Shown here: piece after piece, positions 1-10,364 of the stretch
How the letters are laid out: every line of letters starts with the position of its first letter
Numbering within the stretch: position 1 is the first letter of the stretch
Source: Nicotiana tabacum
Taxonomy: Eukaryota; Streptophyta; Magnoliopsida; Solanales; Solanaceae
Direction of reading: 5' to 3'
NCBI RefSeq assembly: GCF_000715075.1
Contig: NC_134082.1
Span: 190,949,948 to 191,013,947 of the forward strand
Length of the DNA: 64,000 nt
Program-made: the position numbers and the translations under genes
Notes under the pieces: model-generated
What the model saw: only the letters and a program-made list of their open reading frames with translations
What the model was told of the DNA's origin: nothing
Databases searched by the model: none

Positions 1-3000
1 GATCGAATTTGTTTCTGTTCTTTGTTGTGAATGATTATAGGATGTGTAATCGATTCGGATAAGTTCGTCGATTAGTTGTTAAAACCTCTGTTCTTGTCAA
101 TGTCGATTGAAATTGCCTGATTATTTATAGATTAATTGTTGACAATTGTTGTAGGTAATCAGTTGATTAGTACTCGTCAATTAAATTGTTCTTGTTTGTA
201 AATCAATAAGTTCGTCAAATGGATGTTGTGTATGTTAATCTCTAGGCAATTAGTTTTAGGGCATTGTCAATATGCTGACAATGCTCCTGCATTCATGTTG
301 ATTTTAGTTCGATTTTCAATTTCAGTTTAAATGGTTCTGCTGAGTTTCTGTGTGGTGTTAATATATTTTTCAAGTTCAGTCTGTTAGTTCCAGTTTGAAT
401 TCAGCCTTTGTCAATTAGTTATTAGAAATTTGGTATGATGGATTGATCATAGCTATTGCAGTTCCCTGTTTGGCACAATCTGTGAGGATAGAATAGTTGT
501 TTGATTTATTTTAGGGATTGGTTGTTAGCTGTTAGGCAGATTGGTTTAGATAATTGTTAAGTGTGGGCAGTTTGGTCTAGGGCAGTAATAGTAAAGGAAT
601 TTCAGGGGTGTTTGGGGAATAAAACAGTTAGTATGATACTTTATTACTAGTGCTTTATCAATAAGGTATTAATTAATCCTAATGGGGAACCAAATGAAGT
701 GGAGGGGCTGAAATTAAGGGAAAGTGCTGATTAGCTAGAAAAAGCAGTTTTAGTGGCAGATTTTAAGGGAAAAATCTGTCTTAGATAACAAAAGGGGGTC
801 CGGGCAGTAGGTGGAAAAGAAGGAAAATAAGTTGTATAAGAAGGGGATGTTAGGGACTGATTTCAAAGGGAGAACAGATAGAGAAGGGAGACAGAAAACA
901 AAAAATAAAAAAGAGAGACAGAAGGAGACACACACAGAAATATACAGAACATAGAAAGAGAGAGAGAGAGAGAGAGAGAGATTATCTGAAAAGAGAGATA
1001 GAAAAGAAAAACAGAAAAAAAAGCACACACATACACACAGTCAGAAGAAAACAGAACAGAAAAATAGAGAAGAAAGAAAGCAAAATCAGAAATATTGTTT
1101 CCCTATATCTGTTCGGGTTTGTTTGGTAATGCTGTTTGATTAAATCTGAAATTTTCTTAAAATTTCTGCTACTGTTCGTCTGGTTTTCACGGTTCCTGTC
1201 GGTTTTGTTCAAATCTGCTGAATTGATTGGCATTTTTCTGCTGTTGGGTTTCTGTTGCTGCTGTTGCTGAAATATTACCTCTTTTACCCTCATTTCCAGG
1301 TATATATTTGTAGACTCATGTCATGAAAAGCTTCAATATTGCAAATAAATGAAGTTTGGAGTTGCAATTATGTCCTCTACTCATTTAAATCTATTAGTTA
1401 AGTTTCAGTTTTTTTTAGTTAGCTAATGTAGTATTATACTTGACATGGGAGCTATTAGCCAACTGGCCTTTTAGAGCAGTATAAACTCTGCTGTAATCTT
1501 ATTTATTCTGAAGTAGTGGTAACATTTATTTTCGAATTGTCAAGACAAGGAACACGGCAGAAAGCTGACCATTAATTAAATTTTGTAATCTTGTTGGCTA
1601 AGTATAGGATAGTATGGAAATATCAAGGAACCACATTACTAGTATATCTCGTCAAGCATCCGATTTTGTTAAAAGTTAGATGATGAAAGTTGTTTCTTGT
1701 TCGTATATGGCATGATAACGGTTATGTGTATAACCATAGGTGAGAGGTGAATTGATTTAATCCGTTACGTTTAAGATATTGGAATATTATGGATGGTTCA
1801 GATGTATAATTACGTTATATGTAATATCATTTTATTAAATCAATTTGTAGATTAGTTCTCTTTCTTAATAACAAATGGCCCATTTATTTTAGGACTGCGA
1901 TTAACCCATTTCTTAAAAATAGTATATAAAATAACGTCAATGATTTTACAAAGTGTAGATTTAGTATTTGTAAATAGCTTGCATAAGCCGAGATAAAGAA
2001 AATTGGTTTAATTTTATCTATCCCAAATTCAATCATCGTAAGCAAATTAACCAAATAATATGACCTTTGGGCTAAAAACTAGTTGGGTAGAAGAAGGTCA
2101 GATCTATAAATACTAAAATGCAACATTTAAGTCAAAGATATACAAAATAGAGTTCGCTCTGAATAGAATAATGAAAATTCTTCGAAAACTATTAGTTTGT
2201 TTATCAATTAATTCTTTCCTAATTTTGCACGTAATTCGCTTTTTTTTTTGGTAAATTTTTCAAACATATACACTTAGTCTTAAGCCTAGGAAAATAACAA
2301 ATAGATTGTGCATATAATTATCAAGTACTAAAAATACATAAACAAAATATGGATACTGTATTCACGAATAAAATGGTAAATTTAGTTGCACGTTATTTAT
2401 TTTTCATATCATTAATTCTTCAAATTTAAATAGTTTTGAGGTATATAATTCATACGTTTAAAATATAACCTGTGGTCAACACCTAATAAATTTTTGAATT
2501 CTTTTCAAGAAATTTGGAGGTGTCCCAATCAGTGATTTCCCATGACTTTCATATTTAAAAAATAGATGGATATAATAAACATTTGTAGAAATTTTATATT
2601 ACCATCAAGAAAACTTTGTGAAATTAGGGATACGTTCGCGTGACTTAATTATATTTTCTAAAAGCAGTTCGGATTATGCGTTCGCGCAACTTCGAACAAA
2701 CTTTTAATAAAAGGGGATTCTTTGGAGGATATTAAATTAAATTCATATAACCCGAGATGTGCAGTTCACTATTTAATCATACAAGAGTGACGAATGTTCT
2801 TAATTTTATTTTAAGCACAATTTCGAACATAAGTTTTTTTATAATAAAAATATAAAAAATATTATAAATCTTATTGTGTACACGTATGCGTGACACGATT
2901 CTTTACATTTATAAAAAATATATAATACGAATATACGTACGCGTGATTCGTTTCAAGAAAGGTCTATAATTGTAAACAATCTAAACAAAAGCGGTAACAA

Positions 3001-3328
3001 AATCATACAACAAGAAAAAATGTATTTAGTAAATCGAGATAATTAAGCCAATTATAAAAATGGTTAAGCGACCGTGCTAGAACCACGGAATTCGGGAATG
3101 CCTAACACCTTCTCCCGAATTAACAGAATTCCTTACTCGGATTTCTGGCTCGCAGAATGACAAACAGAGTCATATTTTCCTCGATTCGGGATTAAAACTG
3201 GTGACTTGGGACACCCTAAATCTCCCAAGTGGCGACTCTGAAATAAACAAACAAATCCCATTTCGATTGTCCTTTAATTGGAAGAAACTCCTTCACCCCT
3301 CGCGGGGGCGGAAAAAGGATGTGTGACA
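1..3328 (+). repeat. Ogre-1 5' LTR (3' two thirds only)
   Basis: It matches 18151-21466 over its whole length with scattered substitutions, a longer GA run near 955-980 and small indels. It ends in gtgtgaca at 3321-3328, directly before the primer site. The last ~270 bp (from 3070) hold several short inverted repeats: ccgtg/cacgg at 3072-3088, an 8-bp pair aattcggg/cccgaatt around 3090-3121, and acttggg/cccaagt near 3203-3230. Open frames at 750-1293 are low-complexity sequence from the GA-rich tract and are not genes. Confidence 0.95.
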
Positions 3329-3332
3329 GCTC

Positions 3333-3350
3333 TGGCGACTCTGCTGGGGA
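3333..3350 (+). other. Ogre-1 primer-binding site
   Basis: tggcgactctgctgggga starts 4 nt after the LTR end. It begins with TGG, as expected for pairing to a tRNA 3' CCA end. Ogre elements are known to use an Arg-type tRNA primer with this kind of site; the tRNA assignment here is by family precedent. The first 11 nt also occur inside the LTR at 3230-3240. Confidence 0.85.
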
Positions 3351-4064
3351 CGAATAGTCTATTGACCCAGAACCACTGGTTCAGGGTTTAAGAATTCGAG
3401 CTTAAAATAACTGTTATAGTTGGCTTTATTTATTATCTGATTTTTACATGTTTATGCTTAATGTGCTAAATGTTGTTTTTTACCGCTTTAATATTATCTG
3501 AATTGTGTATATAAAACTGCTACAAAACCCTCCTTCTTTCTGAGTCTTCTAAATTTATGGTGCACACGTGCGCGTGGCCCACCTTTCTGTTAGAAGTCAT
3601 ATCAAATAAGACGAAGTTGGGACAAGTAACTAGGCCGGGTAGACTTTCGTGCTCCCGGTACGTTGCCCCCATTTCGGCTCAAACTGTCCGTTTAGGTAAG
3701 CCAGGTCTAGAACAATCTGCCTCAGGTTTTTCACTTAGAATAACTCAGCCTCGTACCGAATCCCTAGTAGGAACGTCTATTTGCATCATGTACATTTGAC
3801 CTTGGAGACTCAACACAGGGGTTGAGTCTGTCTAGGACAGGTGAAACCGAAATAAAAGGACCATCCTGATGCATCCTACTTGCTACTTGTGCATTCATTT
3901 GCCTCGGATTTGCTTGTTGACCAGCTTAATTGAAAAAAAATCATTGTGAGAGCCGAGAAATAAAATGGGTTGTTTAGAATTCCCAAAATAGTTTTAAATT
4001 TTGAAGAAAAAAAAAAGAAGAAGTGTTAAATAAAAAAAATGATTTTTCTTTGTCTGTTTTCAAA
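3351..4064 (+). promoter_or_regulatory. Ogre-1 5' leader with stable hairpins
   Basis: The untranslated leader runs from the primer site to the ORF1 start. A 9-bp stem (agactcaac 3806-3814, gttgagtct 3821-3829, loop acaggg) is followed at once by a ctgtc/gacag hairpin (about 3827-3839). The segment 3328-3890 is clearly conserved in Ogre-2 (31700-32275), including both hairpins, although Ogre-2 has lost ORF1. A short frame at 3557-3799 is broken by an indel in Ogre-2, so it is probably not coding. A cis-acting role such as packaging or dimerisation is an inference. Confidence 0.6.
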
Positions 4065-6170
4065 ATGAGTTTTGATTCTGTTAAAATTAATCGCAGATAC
4101 AAAATGAGCACCACCCAAAACCCACCATTCGCAGATGTAGATGAGTTTCTATTTCGGCTTCAGATGTGGTGGCATGAGTTAGGAGAAGATGGTCAAAAAT
4201 GGGTCATTAAGCATTTGGGAACTCTCACAGATATTATGAAAGTTAAACCACGTGATGATTTGATTGCGGCGTTAGTAACTTTTTGGGACCCTGTTCACAA
4301 TGTCTTCCATTTCTCTGATTTCGAGCTTACTCCTACATTAGAAGAGATAGCTGGATATGCTGGTTTTGACAGAGATTTAAGAAATCAAAATCTGATATTC
4401 CCAAAGGCAGTGCATCGATTTTTTGGTCTTCTGAACATCAGTAATCAAATCAGAAAAAGTAATGTTGTCAACGGGTGTTGTTCTTTCAACTTCCTATATT
4501 CAAGGTTCGGAAAGCCGGACGGATTTGAAATCCATGAAAAGGGCCTTACTAACAAACAAAACAAAGACACCTGGCAGATTCACTGTCGTTTCGCTTTCAT
4601 GGTGGCTTTTCTGGGAATCATGGTCTTCCCAAACAAAGAACAAACAATTGATATTCGCACAGCGAAAGTCGTACATGTCCTCACTACTAAGGAAAATCAC
4701 ACCCTTGCCCCGATCATTCTCTCAGACATTTATCGGGCGTTGACTTTATGTAAATCAGGGGAAAAAGTCTTCGAAGGGTGCAAAATTTTGTTGCAAATGT
4801 GGATGATTGAACATCTCCAACATCAGCCCAAGTTCATGCAGTATGGTCCAAGCAATGATAATTTTAGCGAGAGTTATGAAGAAAGAATAAAAGATTATAA
4901 GTCTCCAGAAGGGATGGAAGCCTGGGTATCTCATCTAAGATCTTTAACGGCAAGTCAAATTGAGTGGACTTTGGGATGGCTCCCGACAAGAGAAGTGATA
5001 CACATGTCAACCTTGAATAGTTATTTGCTGCTATTGGGATTGAGAAACATCCAGTCATATGCGCCGCAGAGAGTTCTAAGACAACTAGGGAGATACCAAG
5101 TGGTGCCTGATGATGAGGATTTGAGTATGCAAGTAATCGAGTTACACCCCGAAGCCACTCTTCCCGAGGCTTTAATTCAGCAGATGTGGAATGGATGTCG
5201 ATACTTGAAAGATGATACTCTAGTTCCAGACACTACAAAGGGTGAGATAAATCCAGGATATGCAAGGTGGTTTGAGAAACGATCCCGCGTGGATGATGCA
5301 CCAGAAACCGATCTGAGAAGGCCTATAAAAAGACCCCATGTTCAAACCTTTAACGATAAAATCCAAGAACGATTGATTTGGGGAGAAAAGGAAAAGGGAT
5401 ACAAAGCAACTATTCATGCCTTAAAGGAAAGTCTGAGGAACCTCAATTTGGAGAAAGACTTACAAGCACAAGAAGCAGAAGGTGAAAAGAAGAGTCTGGC
5501 TTGTGAAAATAAAAATCTTCACGCTCAATTTCAAAAAATGAAGAAAGCTTCTGAAACACCAATGAGGAGTTGGAAAGATCAAAAAATCATCGCCAATCTT
5601 TTGGAAAAAATGCAAGATTATGATTCCATTTTGGCAAAAACCGAAAAGGCGTTGGGCAAAGCTAAAGAAAGAATCATACAATTAAACGAGGAAGCCAGAT
5701 CTAATAAGGAATGCCAAGTAATGCAAAACGAAGAAGACATGGCACAATTCAAGAAAGAAAAAGACCGTTGGATACATTCAGAAGCTCAACTCCATGCACA
5801 ATTGGAAGAAGCGAGAAGATACAATAGAGAACATCAGCACGCAGACATCGACAGAGAAAGAGCACAGGCAAGACTCGATTAGGCCAGACTCCGAGCTCAA
5901 TTAGAGTCAGCTTTAGATCGCGAAGACCGTATCAGAGATATAGCCACCACTCGCCAATAGCAACTGCAAAACCAAGACCAACGTCTCCAAGAATTCAGGG
6001 CACAAATCCATGATCTAGCAGTTTATACCTCTCAAAGTTATGTGAACTGCCAAGGGATAGATTATGAAAGGTTTATAGAGCATGCACCTATTTTTGCCCG
6101 TCATCTGGCAATGGAGTTAGAAAGAATGTATCGCATGCTAGGAGGTCAGTCGGGTCAAGCCCCACAGTGA
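4065..6170 (+). pseudogene. Ogre ORF1 protein, two in-frame TAG codons
   Basis: ORF1 is the extra reading frame typical of Ogre elements upstream of gag; its function is unknown. The first in-frame ATG is 4065 (next 4104). The frame is open to TAG at 5880-5882, passes a second TAG at 5958-5960 and ends at TGA 6168-6170, so about 700 codons were present. The N-terminal ~400 residues look globular, with a segment near FWDPVHNVFHFSDFELTP that resembles uncharacterised plant domains of the DUF7745/plant-mobile type (from memory, unverified). The last ~250 residues are charged and Glu/Lys/Gln-rich, typical of a coiled coil. The second TAG interrupts a Gln-rich context, compatible with a CAG to TAG change. 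ORF1 is missing from Ogre-2. Confidence 0.75.
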
Positions 6171-6370
6171 GCAGATGATCCAATGATTGAAAACAAAAGT
6201 GGGGATTGGAGCATGTTCAGAGCTGTTAAGAGTTATGTCTTTTGTTTGATTTGGGTTTGTGTCGAGTTTTTAAACCATTTTCTTATAATGTTTTCCAAAT
6301 GTAATGTCTGTTCCATCTTTGTATTATTTCAAGAATAAATAAAAGTGTTGACAATTTCTTTACGTCCGAA

Positions 6371-6431
6371 CTACGCAAGGTCTGATTAATGCGGGGGCAT
6401 GATACGTAGGCAATCTCTATAAGATTCGACC
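6371..6431 (+). other. Structured RNA element, copy A (between ORF1 and gag)
   Basis: Outer stem P1: ctacg 6371-6375 with cgtag 6405-6409. Inner hairpin P2: atgc/gcat around 6389-6400. Downstream hairpin P3: aatct 6412-6416 with agatt 6422-6426. Crossing pair PK: ggtc 6379-6382 with gacc 6428-6431. A conserved tgatt lies before P2 and ata before the P1 3' strand. It is the same class as copy E of Ogre-2 and lies about 270 nt upstream of the gag ATG. The family is not recognised. Confidence 0.65.
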
Positions 6432-6701
6432 ACAAACACAAAAAGGAATAAAATAAAGAGTGAGTGACAATAGAAAGAAATATCAAGAAAAGCTGGGATG
6501 ACACAAGCAGCCGAGCAAATGCATGATAGAAAAGGGTTATTTGTCTAGGAACATTGCATCTCAACGTGTAATTATATATGTGTTAAACTCTCAAAATTAA
6601 CAAATTTGTTCATTTCCAGAATTCAAGCAGTTAGTTTTTCTAAGAGTATACTGGCATATTATCATTATCACACCAGATCAAAAGGACCGATACCCGAAAG
6701 C

Positions 6702-8559
6702 ATGTCTATCCCAGATGTCGACACAGGTATTGAGATAGAGGAGATGGACGTCGGTAAAATGAAAGAAGAGATGCTTAAACTTAAGCAACAAATGGCTGAG
6801 ATGTATCGAGCCTGGTCCACAGGGTAATCACCCCCATCTTACCCAGCTAACCCTGCCTCCACCCCATCACTAGCCCAAACTCAGGATAGTCCTGCCACTG
6901 AACTATCCCCCAAGTTTCCCCATCTACCAGCACTACCGAGGCACCACCTCTCATACACCGCAGTCTCCACCTCCTAAACCAGTTCCATACCCTCCTCCAC
7001 CAGTAACTCCTGTCTTCGTGGCACCTCCCCCAGCTACATTCCACAAATTTCCTAGTGAGCCTATATTCCAGGCCCAGGACAACCAATACTACCCCCCGGA
7101 GCCCACTTTTAAAGCCTCCGAAATCCATTCATTTACTCCCCGTTTTGACCTCCCAACAAAAATTGACAAGCCAGTCAAAAATACCGAACAAGAAGAGATG
7201 TTCAGGAAGGTCAAAAGCTTAGAACAATCGTTCCGAGACATGCGAGGGTTAGGAGGGCAGGTCAGTGTGGCCTACAAGGACTTATGTTTGTTCCAAAATG
7301 TGCAATTACCAGTTGGTTTCAAGATGCCCAAATTTGACCTATACAACGGGCACGGCGATCCAGTAACCCACTTGAGGGGTTTCTGCAGCAAGATGCGAGG
7401 AGCTGGGGGAAGAGATGAATTATTAATGGCTTACTTCGGTCAAAGTTTGAGCGGATCAGCTTTGGAGTGGTATACCCGCCAGGACCATGGGAGATGGTAC
7501 ACCTGGGATGACCTGGCACAGGCATTTACTTGTCACTTCCAATACAATCTGGAAATCATCCCAGATCGACTATCCTTGACAAAATTTGAGAAAAAGCACA
7601 ATGAAAGCTTTAGATAGTATGGTTTCCGGTGGAGGGAACAGGCAGCAAGGGTGGATCCTCCTATGAAGGAAAGTGAAATGGTAGACTACTTCCTACAAGC
7701 CTTAGAGCCAACTTACTATGCCCATTTGGTTTCAGCGATAGGAAAATCATTCAACGAAGTAGTGAAGATGGGAGGTATGGTGGAAGAAGGCCTCAAGACG
7801 AATAAAATCATGAGTTATTCGGCTATTAAGGCAACTACTCAAGATATTCAAGGCGGAGTAGGAGGGATTGGAAAGAAGAAAACGGAGGAAGCGGCGATGA
7901 TTGATTCAGGAACTTTGTCGGGATCCAGAGGTTCACCTTATTACTACAATCAACATCGATCCCCCCAACCAACTTATCACCACAATTCACCCCAACACTA
8001 CTATCACCCGTCGGAACCTCATTTTTCCGTTAACCATGCGCAAGCATACAATCAGCCACCTGCCCACGCTCATTGGCGTACTCCTGTCATACCAAGTACC
8101 TACCCTTATCCGCGAACCTATCTCGGACCAGGTTTCAGGCCTAATCAAGCATTTAGGGGTGAAAGGGGGCAGGAAAAGAAAACCTTCACTCCACTGGGAG
8201 AATCCTACACTAGTCTGTTCCACAAGCTAAGACAGCTAGATATGCTAAGGCCGATACAATCCAAGCTGCCCAATCCTCCTCCAAAGAATCTGGACTACAC
8301 CGTTAGCTGTGAGTATTGTTCTGGTACACCAGGCCATGATACAGAAAAGTACTGGCATTTAAAGAATGCAATACAAGAGCTGATTGATACTAATAAAATT
8401 GAAGTTCAAACCACTGAAGCTCCCAATATCAACAGAAATCCAATGTCAACCTATCAGGAGGCCAATATGATAGAAATAGTACGGGCTGATGGGGAAACAA
8501 AGAAGCCGTCACAAACCGTCATGATAATTCGGTCTCATGAAGCCAAGCCAGATGAATAG
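6702..8559 (+). pseudogene. gag: Ogre-1 gag, interrupted
   Basis: This is the capsid/nucleocapsid polyprotein that packages element RNA. The ATG at 6702 starts MSIPDVDTG, shared with Ogre-2. Breaks seen by comparison: a stop codon at 6825-6827, one extra C in the run near 6905 that shifts the frame, and TAG at 7615-7617. The middle (about 7200-7830) carries the conserved gag region (KMPKFDLYNGHGDP, YFGQSLSGSALEWY). A Pro/His/Tyr-rich linker follows, then a CCHC-type knuckle near 8310-8352 (CEYC-x5-H) whose last Cys is Tyr; Ogre-2 has Cys there. TAG at 8557-8559 separates it from protease in the same frame; Ogre gag and pro normally form one ORF, so this stop may also be a mutation. Confidence 0.88.
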
Positions 8560-10185
8560 TTAGCAGAGGAGGAGTCGGTACCTAAGCAGAACAAAAATGG
8601 TGATGAGCCATCTGTGGTAGTTGAGAAGGGATCTTCAAGAAAAGTTGCTACGAAGCAAGAAGGATCAAAAGTGATTGTACCAGGGGTCGCCAGCAAACCC
8701 ATCATAGTCGTGGAAGGAGACCGTGTAGATCGGGTTATTATCAATCCAGTGACCCAGTTACCGGTGATCAACAACAAGGCCATTCCATGGAACTACGAAC
8801 GGGTGACGGTAATGTACAAAGGAAAAGAAGTCAAGGAAGAAGTCTGTGAGGTGCAAGGTTTGACTCGCTCGGGAAGATGTTTTACTCCTGAAGAGTTAAT
8901 AAAAACTAAAAATAATCCAACACCAATAAAGAAAGCTGTGACGGAAGAAGAAGCGGAAGAATTCTTGAGAAAGATGAAGCTCCACGACTATTCTATCGTG
9001 GAACAATTGAAAAAGATGCCCGCTCAAATTTCATTATTGTCATTGCTGATCCATTCGGACGAGCACCGTCGAGCTTTAATGAAGATCTTGAATGAGGCAC
9101 ACGTTCATGATAAAACCTCCGTGAATCATTTGGAAAAAATAGCCAACAAAATCTTTGAGGCAAATAGAATCACATTTTTTGATGACGAATTGCCTGTGGA
9201 AGGTATTGAGCACAACAGAGCTCTTTACCTCACCTTAAAATGTGAAAACTCCATAGTGACCCGGGTGTTGGTTGACAACGGGTCAAGCGCAAACATCTGC
9301 CCTCTCTCCACTCTAAGCAAGTTGAAAATAAAAAAGGAGAGAATCCACAAAAATAGTATTTGCGTACGGGGATTTGATGGTGGAAGCAGAGATTCATTTG
9401 GCGACATAGTACTGGAGCTGACAATAGGGCCAGTTGAATTCATAATGGAGTTTCAGGTGTTGGATATAGATGTTTCTTATAATTTACTGTTGGGTCGACC
9501 ATGGATCCATGCTGCTAAAGCAGTCCCATCAACACTACACCAGGTGGTCAAGTTTGAATGGGATAAACAAGAAATAGTTGTGCATGGGGAAGACAGTTTA
9601 AATGCTCACAGCAGTGCCATTGTACCGGTCGAGGGAATAGAAAATGACCAGGGACCATGGGTTTACCAGGTTTCCGACACAATGTTGGTAGAGAAAATTC
9701 CGGAGGGGAAATATATTCTGAATCCAAAGATAACCGCTGCATCAGTCATGGTAGCCTATGAAATGTTGAAGAATGGTTTCGTACCCGGCAAAGGTTTGGG
9801 CTCATCTTTGCAAGGCATTATACAACCAGTATCTCTTCCCGAGAACTGGGGAACATTTGGATTGGGATTCATACCCACTGTCACAGACGTGAGAAAGGCC
9901 AGAAAGCCAAAACAGAAGGCATGGGTCCTTCCAAAGCCAGTCCCACATCTATCAAAGTCTTTTGTCAGGTCCGGTACCAGAAATCACCCGATAACAACAA
10001 TTCCTAAATCTATGATTAATCCTGATGAGGAATTAATTGAAAGATTTGAAAAGTTGTTTGACGATGTGAACATGATGGAAAGCGGTGAAGGTTTTAGCAA
10101 TGCAGAAGTTCAATTCGTCGAGCCAGAGACAAGGCTTAATAACTGGAAAGCCACTCCTCTCCCCATTCGAAAGGAATCTTGGTAG
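8560..10185 (+). CDS. pro: Ogre-1 aspartic protease region with a C-terminal G-patch-like motif
   Basis: It is in the same frame as gag and open for 541 codons; the first internal ATG is 8614. The retropepsin core contains VLVDNGSSANICP (near 9268-9306; catalytic Asp in DNGSS, a Tat-type variant of DTG/DSG) and the hydrophobic YNLLLGRPWIH segment (near 9478-9513). Downstream, NGFVPGKGLGSSLQG (about 9772-9816) has the Gly pattern of a G-patch, an RNA-binding motif also known C-terminal to the protease of some retroviruses. The frame ends in TGG-TAG at 10180-10185. The predicted splice donor falls inside that TGG, so splicing removes the stop and continues into RT. Unspliced RNA would give gag-pro only. 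Confidence 0.85.
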   Translation, partial: LAEEESVPKQNKNGDEPSVVVEKGSSRKVATKQEGSKVIVPGVASKPIIVVEGDRVDRVIINPVTQLPVINNKAIPWNYERVTVMYKGKEVKEEVCEVQGLTRSGRCFTPEELIKTKNNPTPIKKAVTEEEAEEFLRKMKLHDYSIVEQLKKMPAQISLLSLLIHSDEHRRALMKILNEAHVHDKTSVNHLEKIANKIFEANRITFFDDELPVEGIEHNRALYLTLKCENSIVTRVLVDNGSSANICPLSTLSKLKIKKERIHKNSICVRGFDGGSRDSFGDIVLELTIGPVEFIMEFQVLDIDVSYNLLLGRPWIHAAKAVPSTLHQVVKFEWDKQEIVVHGEDSLNAHSSAIVPVEGIENDQGPWVYQVSDTMLVEKIPEGKYILNPKITAASVMVAYEMLKNGFVPGKGLGSSLQGIIQPVSLPENWGTFGLGFIPTVTDVRKARKPKQKAWVLPKPVPHLSKSFVRSGTRNHPITTIPKSMINPDEELIERFEKLFDDVNMMESGEGFSNAEVQFVEPETRLNNWKATPLPIRKESW

Positions 10186-10364
10186 TTTATTTTGATTTTC
10201 CTTCAGTTTGTTTGGGTTACTTCAGGGTTGTAATCCGAATTTTTATCTTACAGTTTGTTTGATGTGTGCAAACCTTGTTATCTTTCATCATCCAATGAAA
10301 TACAGTTTCCTTTTCATTATCATTCCTGATAGTTTTCTTTTCTTTTTCTTCTTTTTCTATACAG
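10182..10364 (+). other. Ogre-1 intron between protease and RT
   Basis: The donor is cttg|gtagtt (GT at 10182-10183). The acceptor is a T-rich tract ending in ctatacag (AG at 10363-10364), giving 183 nt. Joining 10181 to 10365 keeps the protease frame open into the RT ORF (10365 onward, with an internal ATG at 10390) and removes the TAG at 10183-10185. Ogre-2 has the same arrangement (36351-36529, 179 nt), also frame-preserving. A spliced intron here is an established Ogre feature; exact borders are predicted. Confidence 0.8.

Noticed and set aside
750..1293. Two minus-strand frames rich in Phe/Leu/Ser, repeated at 19123-19434
   Set aside because: Low-complexity translation of a GA-rich LTR tract, with no codon-like conservation.
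3557..3799. 80-codon frame in the Ogre-1 leader
   Set aside because: The DNA is conserved in Ogre-2 but a 1-nt deletion breaks the frame, so it is conserved as leader and not as protein.
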